Assembly (NCBI GenBank): GCA_035438805.1
Contig: DAORJA010000039.1
Location: 1-10,137, forward strand
Length of the DNA: 10,137 nucleotides
Direction of reading: 5' to 3'
From: UBA922 sp035438805
GTDB taxonomy: Bacteria > Patescibacteriota > Patescibacteriia > Magasanikbacterales > UBA922
The notes below the pieces were generated by a model. The model searched no databases. It was given only the letters and a program-made list of their open reading frames with translations, and was not told where the DNA came from. How positions within the stretch are numbered: position 1 is the stretch's first letter; each line of letters begins with the position of its first letter. Made by a program: the position numbers and the translations under genes. Of the stretch, positions 1 to 5,914 are shown in pieces.

Positions 1-158
1 AAGCAGACAAAAAAATATTCCTTTTTGGGTCTGAATCACAGGGTCTTTCACCTGAGCTTGAAGACGTAGTAGATGTCCGTTATACTATTCCCGGTAAAGG
101 AAAAGCAGAATCTCTAAACATTGCGATCTCTGCCGCAATTCTCATGTCACGAATATAG
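1..158 (+). CDS. SpoU/TrmH-family RNA 2'-O-methyltransferase, C-terminal part
   Basis: Only the last 51 codons are in the window; the gene enters from the left and ends at TAG (156-158). The translation carries the two C-terminal signature motifs of the SpoU/TrmH class: LFGSESQGLS near the start, and IPGKGKAESLNIAISAAIL at the end. In this SPOUT family these segments form the trefoil-knot S-adenosylmethionine site, and the enzymes 2'-O-methylate ribose in tRNA or rRNA. The part that would separate a tRNA from an rRNA enzyme is outside the window, so the target is not assigned. The gene ends two bases before the gltX start codon on the same strand, so the two are probably co-transcribed. Confidence 0.88.
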   Translation, partial: ADKKIFLFGSESQGLSPELEDVVDVRYTIPGKGKAESLNIAISAAILMSRI

Positions 159-160
159 GT

Positions 161-1651
161 ATGATCAAAACTCGCTTTGCTCCTAGTCCAACTGGAATGC
201 TCCATGTCGGCGGTCTCCGAACTGCTCTTTTTGCGTATTTGTTTGCCAAAAAAAATGGGGGAGTATTCATGCTCCGAATTGAAGATACTGATCGTGAGCG
301 CTTTGTCGAAGGGGGTATTGAAAATATTACTTCTTCATTGCAATGGGCAGGAATTACGATCGACGAAGGTGTGGTCATGAACGACGATGGTACGATTGCA
401 CAAAAGGGAAATTTTGGTCCGTATATTCAGTCTGAGCGATTGTCCATTTACCAAACATACATCAAAGAATTATTGGATAAAGGCCATGCGTATTATTGTT
501 TTTGTACCAAAGAAAAACTTGCCCAACTCCGAGAGTACCAGGAAAAGAACAAACTACCTACGGGGTATGATGGAACCTGCCGTGACTTGTCTCTTACTGA
601 AGCTCATGACCGTATTGCAGCAGGTGAGAAGAGTGTCATTCGTATGAAAATGCCAAAAGAAGGAGTAACGGTTATTGAAGATTTGGTTCGAGGAAGAGTA
701 GAGTTTAAAAATAGTCTCGTCGATGATCAAGTTCTCATCAAAGCTGACGGATTTCCTACGTACCATTTTGCAGTAGTGGTTGATGATCATACTATGGAAG
801 TGACTCATGTTATTCGTGGTGAAGAATGGCTTCCTTCTACTCCAAAGCATGTTGAGTTATACAAAATGTTTGGTTGGACTGCCCCTACATTTGCTCACCT
901 GTCTCTATTTGTAAATGCGCAGAAACAGAAGATGAGTAAGCGCCATGGTGATGTAAGTGTTGAGGATTTTAAACAGAAGGGATACCTACCTGAAGCACTC
1001 GTTAATTTTGTGGCATTTCTTGGCTGGAATCCTGGCACTGAACAAGAAATATTTTCTCTGAAAGAATTAGAAGCTGGATTTGATTTTGATAAGGTAAGCA
1101 AAGCTGCTGCAGTATTTAATGTAGAAAAATTGAACTGGTATAACAAACAATACATGATGGCAATGGATACTACTGAACTCGCACGACGTGTCGCCCCATT
1201 TATGCTGAATCATGGGCTTATCAAAGCATTACCTCAGTCTGAAAGTGAACTGAAAGATCTGGCACAAATTATTGAACTTGAGAAGGGGAGAGCAGCAACT
1301 CTTGCTGAATTCCCTGAAGCACTTGGTTTTATTTTTGCCGAGAGCCTTAGTTATGAACCAGAATTATTGGTTTGGAAAAAAAGTACCAAAGAATCTACTC
1401 GTGAAAAACTGGAATTGCTCTCGGAATATCTGAGTCAAAAAAGTGATCAGGAGTGGGGGAGAGAGGTATTGGAGAAAGATACTCAAGCATGGATTGCTGA
1501 AAAAGGATTTGGCGTAGGAGATGTACTCTGGCCAATGCGCACGTCACTTTCTGGACAAAAAAACTCACCTGGACCATTTGAAATTGCTGCCGTTCTTGGC
1601 AAAACCCGTACGCTTGATCGAATTGCCGCTGGTATAGCAGCCCTCACATAA
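161..1651 (+). CDS. gltX: glutamyl-tRNA synthetase
   Basis: This 496-residue protein charges tRNA with glutamate in the cytoplasm. It is a class I synthetase: the HIGH-type signature is HVGG at residues 15-18 within APSPTGMLHVGG, and the KMSKS-type loop is KMSKR at 257-261 followed by HGDVSV. A probable zinc site is visible as C113-x-C115, Y136 and C140 (CFC and YDGTC), as in many bacterial GluRS. The helical C-terminal half is the anticodon-binding part. Length is normal for the family (about 470-500). The ATG at 161 puts the conserved FAPSPTG segment at residue 6, as expected; no Shine-Dalgarno sequence precedes it. Whether it also mischarges tRNA-Gln, which would require GatCAB elsewhere in the genome, cannot be told from motifs alone. 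Confidence 0.97.
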   Translation: MIKTRFAPSPTGMLHVGGLRTALFAYLFAKKNGGVFMLRIEDTDRERFVEGGIENITSSLQWAGITIDEGVVMNDDGTIAQKGNFGPYIQSERLSIYQTYIKELLDKGHAYYCFCTKEKLAQLREYQEKNKLPTGYDGTCRDLSLTEAHDRIAAGEKSVIRMKMPKEGVTVIEDLVRGRVEFKNSLVDDQVLIKADGFPTYHFAVVVDDHTMEVTHVIRGEEWLPSTPKHVELYKMFGWTAPTFAHLSLFVNAQKQKMSKRHGDVSVEDFKQKGYLPEALVNFVAFLGWNPGTEQEIFSLKELEAGFDFDKVSKAAAVFNVEKLNWYNKQYMMAMDTTELARRVAPFMLNHGLIKALPQSESELKDLAQIIELEKGRAATLAEFPEALGFIFAESLSYEPELLVWKKSTKESTREKLELLSEYLSQKSDQEWGREVLEKDTQAWIAEKGFGVGDVLWPMRTSLSGQKNSPGPFEIAAVLGKTRTLDRIAAGIAALT

Positions 1652-1655
1652 ACTG

Positions 1656-1664
1656 TGCTATACT
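1656..1664 (+). promoter_or_regulatory. extended -10 promoter for the M23 peptidase gene
   Basis: TGC-TATACT is an extended -10 element (TGn at 1656-1658, hexamer at 1659-1664) just after the gltX stop. No recognisable -35 lies 17 bp upstream. Nine bases separate the hexamer from the ATG at 1674, so a start site 6-8 nt after the hexamer leaves a leader of only a few bases with no room for a ribosome-binding site. The same TATACT-N9-ATG layout occurs on the minus strand at 5041-5024. Confidence 0.6.
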
Positions 1665-1673
1665 TATACGTAC

Positions 1674-2924
1674 ATGACTAAATATTTTTTTAAGATTAGT
1701 GTGTGCGTAGTACTCTGTGCTGCATTGATTGGAATGCGGCATTTTTTGGTCGTAGAACCAGTATACGCTGCGACTCAGGCTGAAATTGACGAACTTACCC
1801 AGAAGATTAATGATGGAAAAAGCAAAATTGAGCAACTTCAGAAAAGTATTGATGAATATAATAAGAAGATTAGCGAAAAGCGCACTGAAGCTCAATCACT
1901 TTCAAATCAGCTTGCTATCCTTGATAATCAAATTAAGCAGATTGAACTTGATATTGAGGTTACTGAAGCAACATTGCAAAAACTCCAGCTGGAGATTGAG
2001 GCACTCGCTGTTGGAATTGTGAGTAAAGAAGAAGCTATTGATAAGCAGCAAAAAATGCTTGCTGAGCTTGTTCGTACACTTCATTATGAGAATAATAAGA
2101 AATACATTGAAGTCATGGCAGCATATGACAATTTTTCTGATTTCTATACCCGCGTGCAATACCTCAAGAGTATTGAGCAGGATCTTGGTCAGAGTGCCAA
2201 AGCCATTCGTATTGCCAAAGAAGAATTAGAGCAAAAAAAAGCTGAGACTGAAGAGCGTAAAAAAACATACGAACAATTGAAAGAACGATTGGCTAATCGC
2301 AAGAGTGACCTGGATGAGCAGTCTAAATTCAAAGGAAGACTTCTTGCGCAGACACAATCGTCTGAGATGACTTATAAGTCGATGGTGGCAAATCTCAAAT
2401 CACAGTCAAAACAGGTGGAAAATGAAATTGTAGCAACTGAGCAGGCGGTACGCAAAAAATTAGCAGAAAACAAACAATTTAATGCCCTTCCTGATGATGA
2501 AACACTACTTTCGTGGCCCACTCAAAGCAGGTATGTGACTGCGTATTTCCATGATAAAAGCTATCCATTCCGCTATATTTACGAGCATCCTGCGATTGAT
2601 ATCAGAAGCGCACATGGCACACCAGTCGCAGCAGTAAAATCAGGATATATTGCACGTGCACGTACTTGTACGCTCGCATCATGCTATGCGTATGTGATGA
2701 TTGCACATGATAGCGGAATTACGACTGTATACGGACACCTGAGTAAGATTTCTGTAAAAGAAGATCAATTTGTGACTCGTGGTGACATTATTGGCTATTC
2801 TGGAGCTACTCCTGGCACTGTGGGAGCTGGTCCATTCACCACTGGTCCTCATCTACATTTTGAAGTTCGAAAAAATGGAATTCCAGTGAATCCGCTTGAT
2901 TATTTGATAAAAGATTGGGAATAA
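1674..2924 (+). CDS. secreted coiled-coil M23 (LytM/EnvC-like) peptidoglycan peptidase
   Basis: This 416-residue protein has three visible parts. Residues 1-33 are a signal peptide: a short basic start, a hydrophobic run, and a likely signal peptidase I site after VYA. Residues about 36-280 are Glu/Lys/Gln-rich heptad sequence predicted to form a long coiled coil. Residues about 295-412 are an M23 domain with the zinc ligands H305 and D309 (HPAID) and H395 (HLHFE, 393-397), plus H355 in VYGHL. Because all these residues are present it should be an active zinc endopeptidase cutting peptide cross-bridges, unlike EnvC, whose LytM domain is a degenerate activator. The architecture matches proteins acting at the division septum (inferred). 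It has its own promoter, and its stop is one base before the next start. Confidence 0.93.
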   Translation: MTKYFFKISVCVVLCAALIGMRHFLVVEPVYAATQAEIDELTQKINDGKSKIEQLQKSIDEYNKKISEKRTEAQSLSNQLAILDNQIKQIELDIEVTEATLQKLQLEIEALAVGIVSKEEAIDKQQKMLAELVRTLHYENNKKYIEVMAAYDNFSDFYTRVQYLKSIEQDLGQSAKAIRIAKEELEQKKAETEERKKTYEQLKERLANRKSDLDEQSKFKGRLLAQTQSSEMTYKSMVANLKSQSKQVENEIVATEQAVRKKLAENKQFNALPDDETLLSWPTQSRYVTAYFHDKSYPFRYIYEHPAIDIRSAHGTPVAAVKSGYIARARTCTLASCYAYVMIAHDSGITTVYGHLSKISVKEDQFVTRGDIIGYSGATPGTVGAGPFTTGPHLHFEVRKNGIPVNPLDYLIKDWE

Positions 2925-2925
2925 T

Positions 2926-3459
2926 ATGAAACATGAAAAACCAATTATATTTTTTGATACTGAATTCACCTATCTCAATGCACGAATTGGTGAATTATTG
3001 TCTGTAGGACTCGTGAAAGAAACTGGCGAAGAACTATACCTCGAATTTGAGCAACCACCGCTTGAAAAAATGGATCCATGGGTTATTGAGCATGTATTGC
3101 CATCACTTTCTGGAAAAGATGTAGTTTCAAAAGAAGTTGCTCGTGAAAAATTGCGAGCATTTGTGGGTACTGATAAGCCATACCTCATGGCATATGTAAA
3201 TCAGTTTGATTCGATCTACTGGTACGATCTTTTTTCTGATCCACAAAAACATCCTGCATTTTGGATACCTATTGATTTTGCTTCAATTCTTTTTGCTCAT
3301 GGATTTGATCCTGGCAGTATGGGCAAACAAGAGTTCTTTGACCGCATTGGCGTCAAGAAAAGTAATTATGATACTCGTGGTCACAATGCACTGGAGGACG
3401 CGCAACTCTTGAAAGAGGTGTATAATCGCTTCAAGTTATATATCGGGGCTGCAAAATAG
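2926..3459 (+). CDS. DEDDh-type 3'-5' exonuclease (RNase H fold)
   Basis: This 177-residue protein has the full acidic set of a DnaQ-like exonuclease: D11 and E13 in FFDTEFT (Exo I), D95 in NQFDSIYWYD (Exo II), and H153 with D158 in RGHNALEDA (Exo III, the H-x4-D spacing that defines DEDDh). These residues bind two metal ions and hydrolyse nucleotides from 3' ends. It is a single-domain protein, as in oligoribonuclease, RNase T and stand-alone epsilon-like proofreaders; sequence alone does not show whether RNA or DNA is the substrate. The ATG is one base after the M23 stop, with no clear ribosome-binding site, so it is probably translated from the same mRNA by coupling. The functional link with the peptidase is unclear and may only be genomic packing. 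Confidence 0.85.
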   Translation: MKHEKPIIFFDTEFTYLNARIGELLSVGLVKETGEELYLEFEQPPLEKMDPWVIEHVLPSLSGKDVVSKEVAREKLRAFVGTDKPYLMAYVNQFDSIYWYDLFSDPQKHPAFWIPIDFASILFAHGFDPGSMGKQEFFDRIGVKKSNYDTRGHNALEDAQLLKEVYNRFKLYIGAAK

Positions 3460-3891
3460 TCCCGCCTCCAAAACTTATGCAAAAAGATGATATCTCATAC
3501 CACTAGTTTTTAAAGCCACATTCTGTAGTGTCGCAAAACGTAGGGGAGTAGTAGATGGATATAAAAGGTACAAGAAAGAATCAAAAGATATTCGCAGAAG
3601 AAATATTACGTAGATAGACAAGGGAGGAGTGAACATTTCTTTTCAATTAAATGAACATAATGGTTGAAGCCTAAAGGTTCAAAAGACTGATTGAAAGCTA
3701 GCTTCTCCATAGTATAGGTGTCTTATAATATACATTGTACGACGCCATGTATATCCTGTTACCTTGGCAAAGAAGCACTTCCCTATGTCGTATAGTTAAA
3801 GTCATGCGACACGGGGCTGACTAGCATTTTCTATTCTAATTTCTTAGATCAAAAAGAATCTAAAAGCCGACCAAGAGTGATCGGCTTTTTT
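3460..3891 (+). ncRNA. gene-poor region with a possible structured RNA
   Basis: No convincing protein gene lies here. Several complementary segments suggest a structured transcript ending at the terminator at 3862-3891. GTGTCGCA (3528-3535) is exactly complementary to TGCGACAC (3805-3812) and could close a domain of about 285 nt. ATTGTACGAC (3734-3743) pairs with GTCGTATAGT (3787-3796) in ten pairs including two G-U. A competing hairpin is ATATACAT (3728-3735) with ATGTATAT (3747-3754). A TATAAT hexamer at 3724-3729 could start a shorter RNA of about 155 nt. One tiny ORF at 3555-3617 (20 codons, MDIKGTRKN...) follows GGGGAG at a reasonable distance but has no other support. No tmRNA, RNase P, SRP or tRNA signature was found. 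The RNA call is an inference from pairing alone. Confidence 0.3.
3862..3891 (+). terminator. rho-independent terminator
   Basis: AAAAGCCGA (3862-3870) pairs perfectly with TCGGCTTTT (3881-3889) around a 10-nt loop and runs into six T residues. A smaller hairpin (TTAGAT/ATCTAA, about 3844-3861) stands directly in front. It ends any transcript from the exonuclease gene or the putative RNA region, and separates it from the next promoter at 3917. The A-run on the left side means it could also work on the minus strand. Confidence 0.85.
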
Positions 3892-3916
3892 AATAGTTCT
3901 TGAGGTCAGGTAGGTA

Positions 3917-3925
3917 TGGTATACT
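3917..3925 (+). promoter_or_regulatory. extended -10 promoter for the YjzC-like gene
   Basis: TGG-TATACT (hexamer 3920-3925) is the same extended -10 as at 1656 and on the minus strand at 5041. The -35 position (3897-3902, TTCTTG) is weak, as extended -10 promoters allow. A start near 3932 would put the left arm of the inverted repeat (3936-3956) at the extreme 5' end of the mRNA. Confidence 0.55.
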
Positions 3926-3974
3926 TTTATTATTGCATATCTTTGTGGACGCCTCAAAGTCGTCTGATTCCTCT

Positions 3975-4018
3975 ATCTGCCGCAGTTGACAACTTGCTGC
4001 ATTAAGCAGTTGGCGGAT
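3975..4018 (+). promoter_or_regulatory. structured 5' leader of the YjzC-like gene
   Basis: The leader folds on itself: ATCTGC (3975-3980) with GCGGAT (4013-4018), CAA (3990-3992) with TTG (4010-4012), and CTGC (3997-4000) with GCAG (4006-4009) around an ATTAA loop. An alternative is the AGTTG/CAACT hairpin at 3984-3994. The leader totals about 120 nt, in sharp contrast to the leaderless genes nearby. A regulatory role is plausible but not shown; it matches no riboswitch class I can name. Confidence 0.35.
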
Positions 4019-4054
4019 GTCGTCGACCCGTCTAAAGAAAGGAATTTTTTTTCT

Positions 4055-4237
4055 ATGAAAAAAGAGACCCTTAGGCCTGGCATGATTTCGAGACGATCGG
4101 CTCAGTATGAGAAGATTGGACCTCGTGGTGGAGCAACGGGCTTAGAAGTTACGGTTGTAAAAGGTGAACCTTTTCCTCCTACTCCTAAGTCAGGAATGAG
4201 CTACCGACGTGTAGACAACACTAAACATACACGTTAA
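4055..4237 (+). CDS. YjzC-like small protein of unknown function
   Basis: This is a 60-residue basic protein. The stretch from RPGM through QYEKIGPRGG, EVTVVKGEPFPPTPK and YRRVD resembles the YjzC family (Bacillus YjzC: a 'TGQKAP..G.Y..IG..GG' pattern, then 'G..FP.T'). The function of that family is not established. I chose the ATG at 4055 over the in-frame ATG at 3986: AAAGGA (4038-4043) lies upstream of it, the family-like sequence starts right after it, and the 23 extra residues fall in the structured leader. There is no signal peptide or membrane segment. The Gly/Pro-rich pattern suggests a small binding module, but that is a guess. The gene stands alone between its promoter and the right arm of the inverted repeat, convergent with the Doc gene. 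Confidence 0.8.
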   Translation: MKKETLRPGMISRRSAQYEKIGPRGGATGLEVTVVKGEPFPPTPKSGMSYRRVDNTKHTR

Positions 4238-4295
4238 ACAAGCATTAGCTGATTAGACAATGAGGCGTCCACAAAGATATGTAAACTACTCTCCC

Positions 4296-4856
4296 CTATT
4301 TATTTTTAATAAACTTTTCCATAATCCGTAGATCCTCAGGTGAGGCCGTCACAGCATCCAAAAATTTTTCCACTCTCTTTTTTAGGTCATCATGTGTAAC
4401 TCCGTGTTTTCTGGCTTCTAGAGTTATAAGTGTTAAATTATAAAATCCAAATTCTTGTGCAGTGAAGTCTGTTTCATCTTCATAATCCTGAAATTCTGGA
4501 AGTATCTTCAATAACATTTCTAAATAAATTTTCTTTATTTCTTCTCTGTCGTTAGCAATTTCAGCAAAAATAGCATAGTCATTTTCAAATATAAATGTGA
4601 GCAGCGTTGTAAGCGCCATCCGTTTATTTCCATTTACAAAAAAATGACCCAAATTAATTTCTAAAAATAATTGGGCTGCCTTTGGATAGAAACCTTGAAC
4701 ATAATCCCACTTAACTCTCTCTAAGCAGCCTTCCAGTTTTTGTAATCCTTCTTTTTCTGAAAGATAGTTATGTGCAGGATTGTTTGGTTTAGAATAGTTC
4801 CTTTCAATAATTGGAACTATGGTTTCTTTAACATAATCTAATGTAAGATAGATCAT
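4296..4856 (-). CDS. Doc/Fic-family protein, probable toxin
   Basis: This 186-residue protein carries the Fic/Doc core motif HFFVNGNKR at residues 71-79, preceded by a Doc-like helix region (KLEGCLERV...KAAQLFLEI). Fic proteins transfer AMP or related groups; Doc instead phosphorylates EF-Tu and stops translation. Here the motif has the Fic-type GNKR rather than the ANKR of phage P1 Doc, so activity cannot be fixed by reading. Residues 95-186 form a helical C-terminal extension beyond the roughly 126-residue P1 Doc. A near-match to the Fic autoinhibitory motif, SEKEG at 33-37, is one residue short of the S/T-x3-E-G/N spacing and is probably not functional. The start overlaps the preceding stop by one base (TAATG), implying translational coupling. 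Confidence 0.82.
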   Translation of the reverse strand: MIYLTLDYVKETIVPIIERNYSKPNNPAHNYLSEKEGLQKLEGCLERVKWDYVQGFYPKAAQLFLEINLGHFFVNGNKRMALTTLLTFIFENDYAIFAEIANDREEIKKIYLEMLLKILPEFQDYEDETDFTAQEFGFYNLTLITLEARKHGVTHDDLKKRVEKFLDAVTASPEDLRIMEKFIKNK

Positions 4857-5026
4857 TATTTCGTAGATAACTTTTTAAGTGCACGACCAAAATTTTTAGT
4901 TATAGTTTTCGAGGTTTCTGGACTATACGCACCTAAAATTTGACCTTTTCTTCCTTGTGAAGTGGTCCTTTGTCGAATCGACAGATATTGTCCAGTTTTT
5001 GGATTGTGAATTCTCTTTTTGGTCAT
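4856..5026 (-). CDS. small basic protein, candidate antitoxin partner of Doc
   Basis: This 56-residue protein is rich in Lys and Arg (MTKKRIHNPKTGQYLSIRQ and onward). I do not recognise it as Phd, AbrB, MazE or any other known antitoxin fold. I placed the start at the ATG at 5026 because TATACT ends ten bases before it; a longer in-frame reading from 5068 would start upstream of the promoter. It overlaps the Doc-like start by one base and would be made first, the order usual for antitoxin then toxin. The basic charge and the palindrome at the promoter fit a DNA-binding autoregulator. However, antitoxins normally have an acidic or disordered toxin-binding tail, and none is obvious. The antitoxin role is inferred from position only. 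Confidence 0.65.
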   Translation of the reverse strand: MTKKRIHNPKTGQYLSIRQRTTSQGRKGQILGAYSPETSKTITKNFGRALKKLSTK

Positions 5027-5035
5027 GTTAATAAG

Positions 5036-5064
5036 AGTATACCACCAATATGTTAATTTTTGAA
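5036..5064 (-). promoter_or_regulatory. promoter of the Doc operon
   Basis: Read on the minus strand: TTCAAA (5064-5059) as -35, a 17-bp spacer, and an extended -10 TGG-TATACT (hexamer 5041-5036). Nine bases separate the hexamer from the ATG at 5026, predicting an almost leaderless mRNA, exactly as for the M23 gene. Confidence 0.6.
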
Positions 5065-5074
5065 GCATATGCTT
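5063..5074. promoter_or_regulatory. palindrome at the Doc operon promoter, possible operator
   Basis: AAGCATATGCTT is a perfect 12-bp palindrome overlapping the edge of the -35 hexamer of the minus-strand promoter. Toxin-antitoxin operons are commonly repressed by their own antitoxin at such sites, so it is the natural candidate operator. Only the palindrome and its position are seen; binding is inferred. Confidence 0.4.
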
Positions 5075-5184
5075 TTATTATTGATTTAACTACTAGGACG
5101 TGTACAATTCATTTAAATCTCAGTTCATCGCCTCTTTTGGAGCCTCAGTCTGGGGTTTCCCCTATTACACGGAATTTTTTCAAT

Positions 5185-5229
5185 AAAAAAAGACCCTGAA
5201 TGCTTGCTTGTGCAAAACATTTCAGGGTC
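5185..5229 (-). terminator. rho-independent terminator
   Basis: On the minus strand GACCCTGAAATG (5229-5218) pairs with CATTCAGGGTC (5202-5192) with a one-base bulge, followed directly by seven T residues (5191-5185). It ends any minus-strand transcript from the 5230-5340 region and insulates the Doc operon promoter downstream. Confidence 0.75.
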
Positions 5230-5335
5230 GGTGATGAATTTTTTTCTTTTAAAATTTGCCTTAGTAGTTTGATTGTGCGACACTGTGTCTGTCACACGAC
5301 CAAGCCTTTTCCCACTACTCCCTACCGTCATTCTT
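5185..5335 (-). ncRNA. possible small structured RNA between the Doc operon and a GC-rich gene
   Basis: No credible gene occupies 5027-5437; a 68-codon minus-strand frame here runs straight through a terminator and was rejected. The minus strand shows a nested fold: AGTAGT (5319-5314) with ACTACT (5268-5263), enclosing GTGTGACA (5297-5290) with TGTCGCAC (5282-5275). The one imperfect pair of the inner helix is G-U on the minus strand but C-A on the plus strand, pointing to minus-strand RNA. A terminator follows at 5229-5185. The upstream promoter is weak (TTGTTT and CATAAC or TAACTT near 5350), so the 5' end is uncertain. Confidence 0.3.
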
Positions 5336-5367
5336 TAAAAAAGTTATGAAGTTGGTTAATTAAAAAC

Positions 5368-5394
5368 AATCCTAGAAATAGGATTTTTTTATTT
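5368..5394. terminator. bidirectional terminator hairpin
   Basis: AATCCTA (5368-5374) and TAGGATT (5379-5385) close a GAAA tetraloop, followed by a T-run to 5390 and ATTTT. On the minus strand the hairpin is followed by TGTTTTTA. It sits 43 bases before the promoter at 5437 and shields that unit from upstream transcription. Confidence 0.7.
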
Positions 5395-5436
5395 TCTGGT
5401 TATCCTACAGTCTAAGTTTGCTTTCTGTTACTAACC

Positions 5437-5465
5437 TTGACAAATCCGCTATATTGGCATAGTAT
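5437..5465 (+). promoter_or_regulatory. sigma-70-type promoter of the 123-aa GC-rich gene
   Basis: TTGACA (5437-5442) is a perfect -35, followed by a 17-bp spacer and TAGTAT (5460-5465). This is the only consensus -35 seen in the window. Transcription would start near 5472, giving a leader of about 60 nt with a CCTATC/GATAGG hairpin at about 5488-5506. Confidence 0.7.
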
Positions 5466-5533
5466 GGCTAGTCGCTCTTTGAGTAATTCCTATCTGTATG
5501 GATAGGTCGGTCTAGTAATGGACTAAGGAGGTT

Positions 5534-5905
5534 ATGGTTCCTACCTCGCCCAAAGGAGTCTTTCAGAAAAAGGTGGTCCGTATGTCTCAGTCAGTTCAGG
5601 CCATGAAAGTCACGAAAGGTCCTGACAAGTTCACCCTGATGGTGGCGGTCTTCATGGATCAGGAAGATGGCACCGACAACTCCGTCTTCTTCACAGTCGA
5701 GTACGGTGGGTCCGATCATCGTCTCGTCCTTCGTGTAGACAAGGTCGAACGCGTCCGCTGCTCGGGTTCTGACCTCTATCGAGTCCAGGGCTACGGGGTT
5801 CTCCACACCCTGAACCTGCCTCGGGTGACCGTGTTCGAGCATCTACCCATTACCGTCGCCTTCTCGACCAGAAACCGCACTGGCACTGCCATCGCGAGTT
5901 TCTGA
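5534..5905 (+). CDS. GC-rich gene of unknown function (123 aa)
   Basis: I do not recognise this protein. It is soluble, with no signal peptide or membrane segment. From residue 17 it alternates short hydrophobic runs with charged turns (FTLMVAVFMDQ, SVFFTVEYGG, HRLVLRVDKVERV, LPITVAFS), suggesting an all-beta domain. Codon choice differs from its neighbours: 29 of the 40 codons from residue 17 end in G or C, against 5 of the first 20 in the Doc gene. A perfect AAGGAGG (5525-5531) precedes the ATG at 5534 by only two bases, closer than usual. The ATG at 5582 (residue 17) follows AAGGTGG by five bases and is a real alternative, giving 107 aa. Promoter, leader hairpin and terminator make it a self-contained unit. 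Confidence 0.72.
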   Translation: MVPTSPKGVFQKKVVRMSQSVQAMKVTKGPDKFTLMVAVFMDQEDGTDNSVFFTVEYGGSDHRLVLRVDKVERVRCSGSDLYRVQGYGVLHTLNLPRVTVFEHLPITVAFSTRNRTGTAIASF

Positions 5906-5914
5906 TCACTTCGT

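Larger units (their letters stand above)
3933..4284. repeat. long inverted repeat bracketing the YjzC-like transcript
   Basis: The 21 bases at 3936-3956 (CATATCTTTGTGG...GCCTCA) are the exact reverse complement of 4261-4281. In RNA the helix extends outward by a G-U pair (3935/4282) and two A-U pairs (3933-3934 with 4283-4284). It resumes inward after a small internal loop as GTCTGATT (3962-3969) with GATTAGAC (4251-4258), eight pairs of which two are G-U. The helix would therefore join the 5' and 3' ends of a roughly 350-nt mRNA. No clear target-site duplication flanks the arms, which argues against a simple transposable element, though a decayed one is not excluded. Confidence 0.85.

Noticed and set aside
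3528..3891. tmRNA or RNase P RNA (a GGGGCTGA stretch near 3813 recalls a tmRNA 5' end)
   Set aside because: No tRNA-like TTCGA loop and 3' half, no tag ORF ending in ALAA-like codons, and none of the RNase P core motifs (GAGGAAAGTC, ACAGAA) are present.
3933..4284. MITE or insertion sequence defined by the 21-bp inverted repeat
   Set aside because: No flanking target-site duplication and no transposase; the right arm follows a plausible gene end and the arms coincide with the expected transcript ends. Not fully excluded.
5063..5074. AAGCATATGCTT as a LexA box
   Set aside because: It lacks the CGAAC/GTTCG half-sites seen at the lexA promoter; treated as a candidate operator for the Doc operon instead.
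5125..5331. 68-codon minus-strand ORF with a faint ribosomal-protein-L28-like stretch (GKR...VSHNQTTK)
   Set aside because: The frame runs through a strong terminator, the similarity is short, the zinc/core residues and length of L28 are missing, and the same bases are explained by RNA pairing.
5591..5842. Minus-strand ORF inside the 123-aa gene
   Set aside because: Shadow frame of a GC-rich gene, with no start signal and opposite to the promoter and terminator found.
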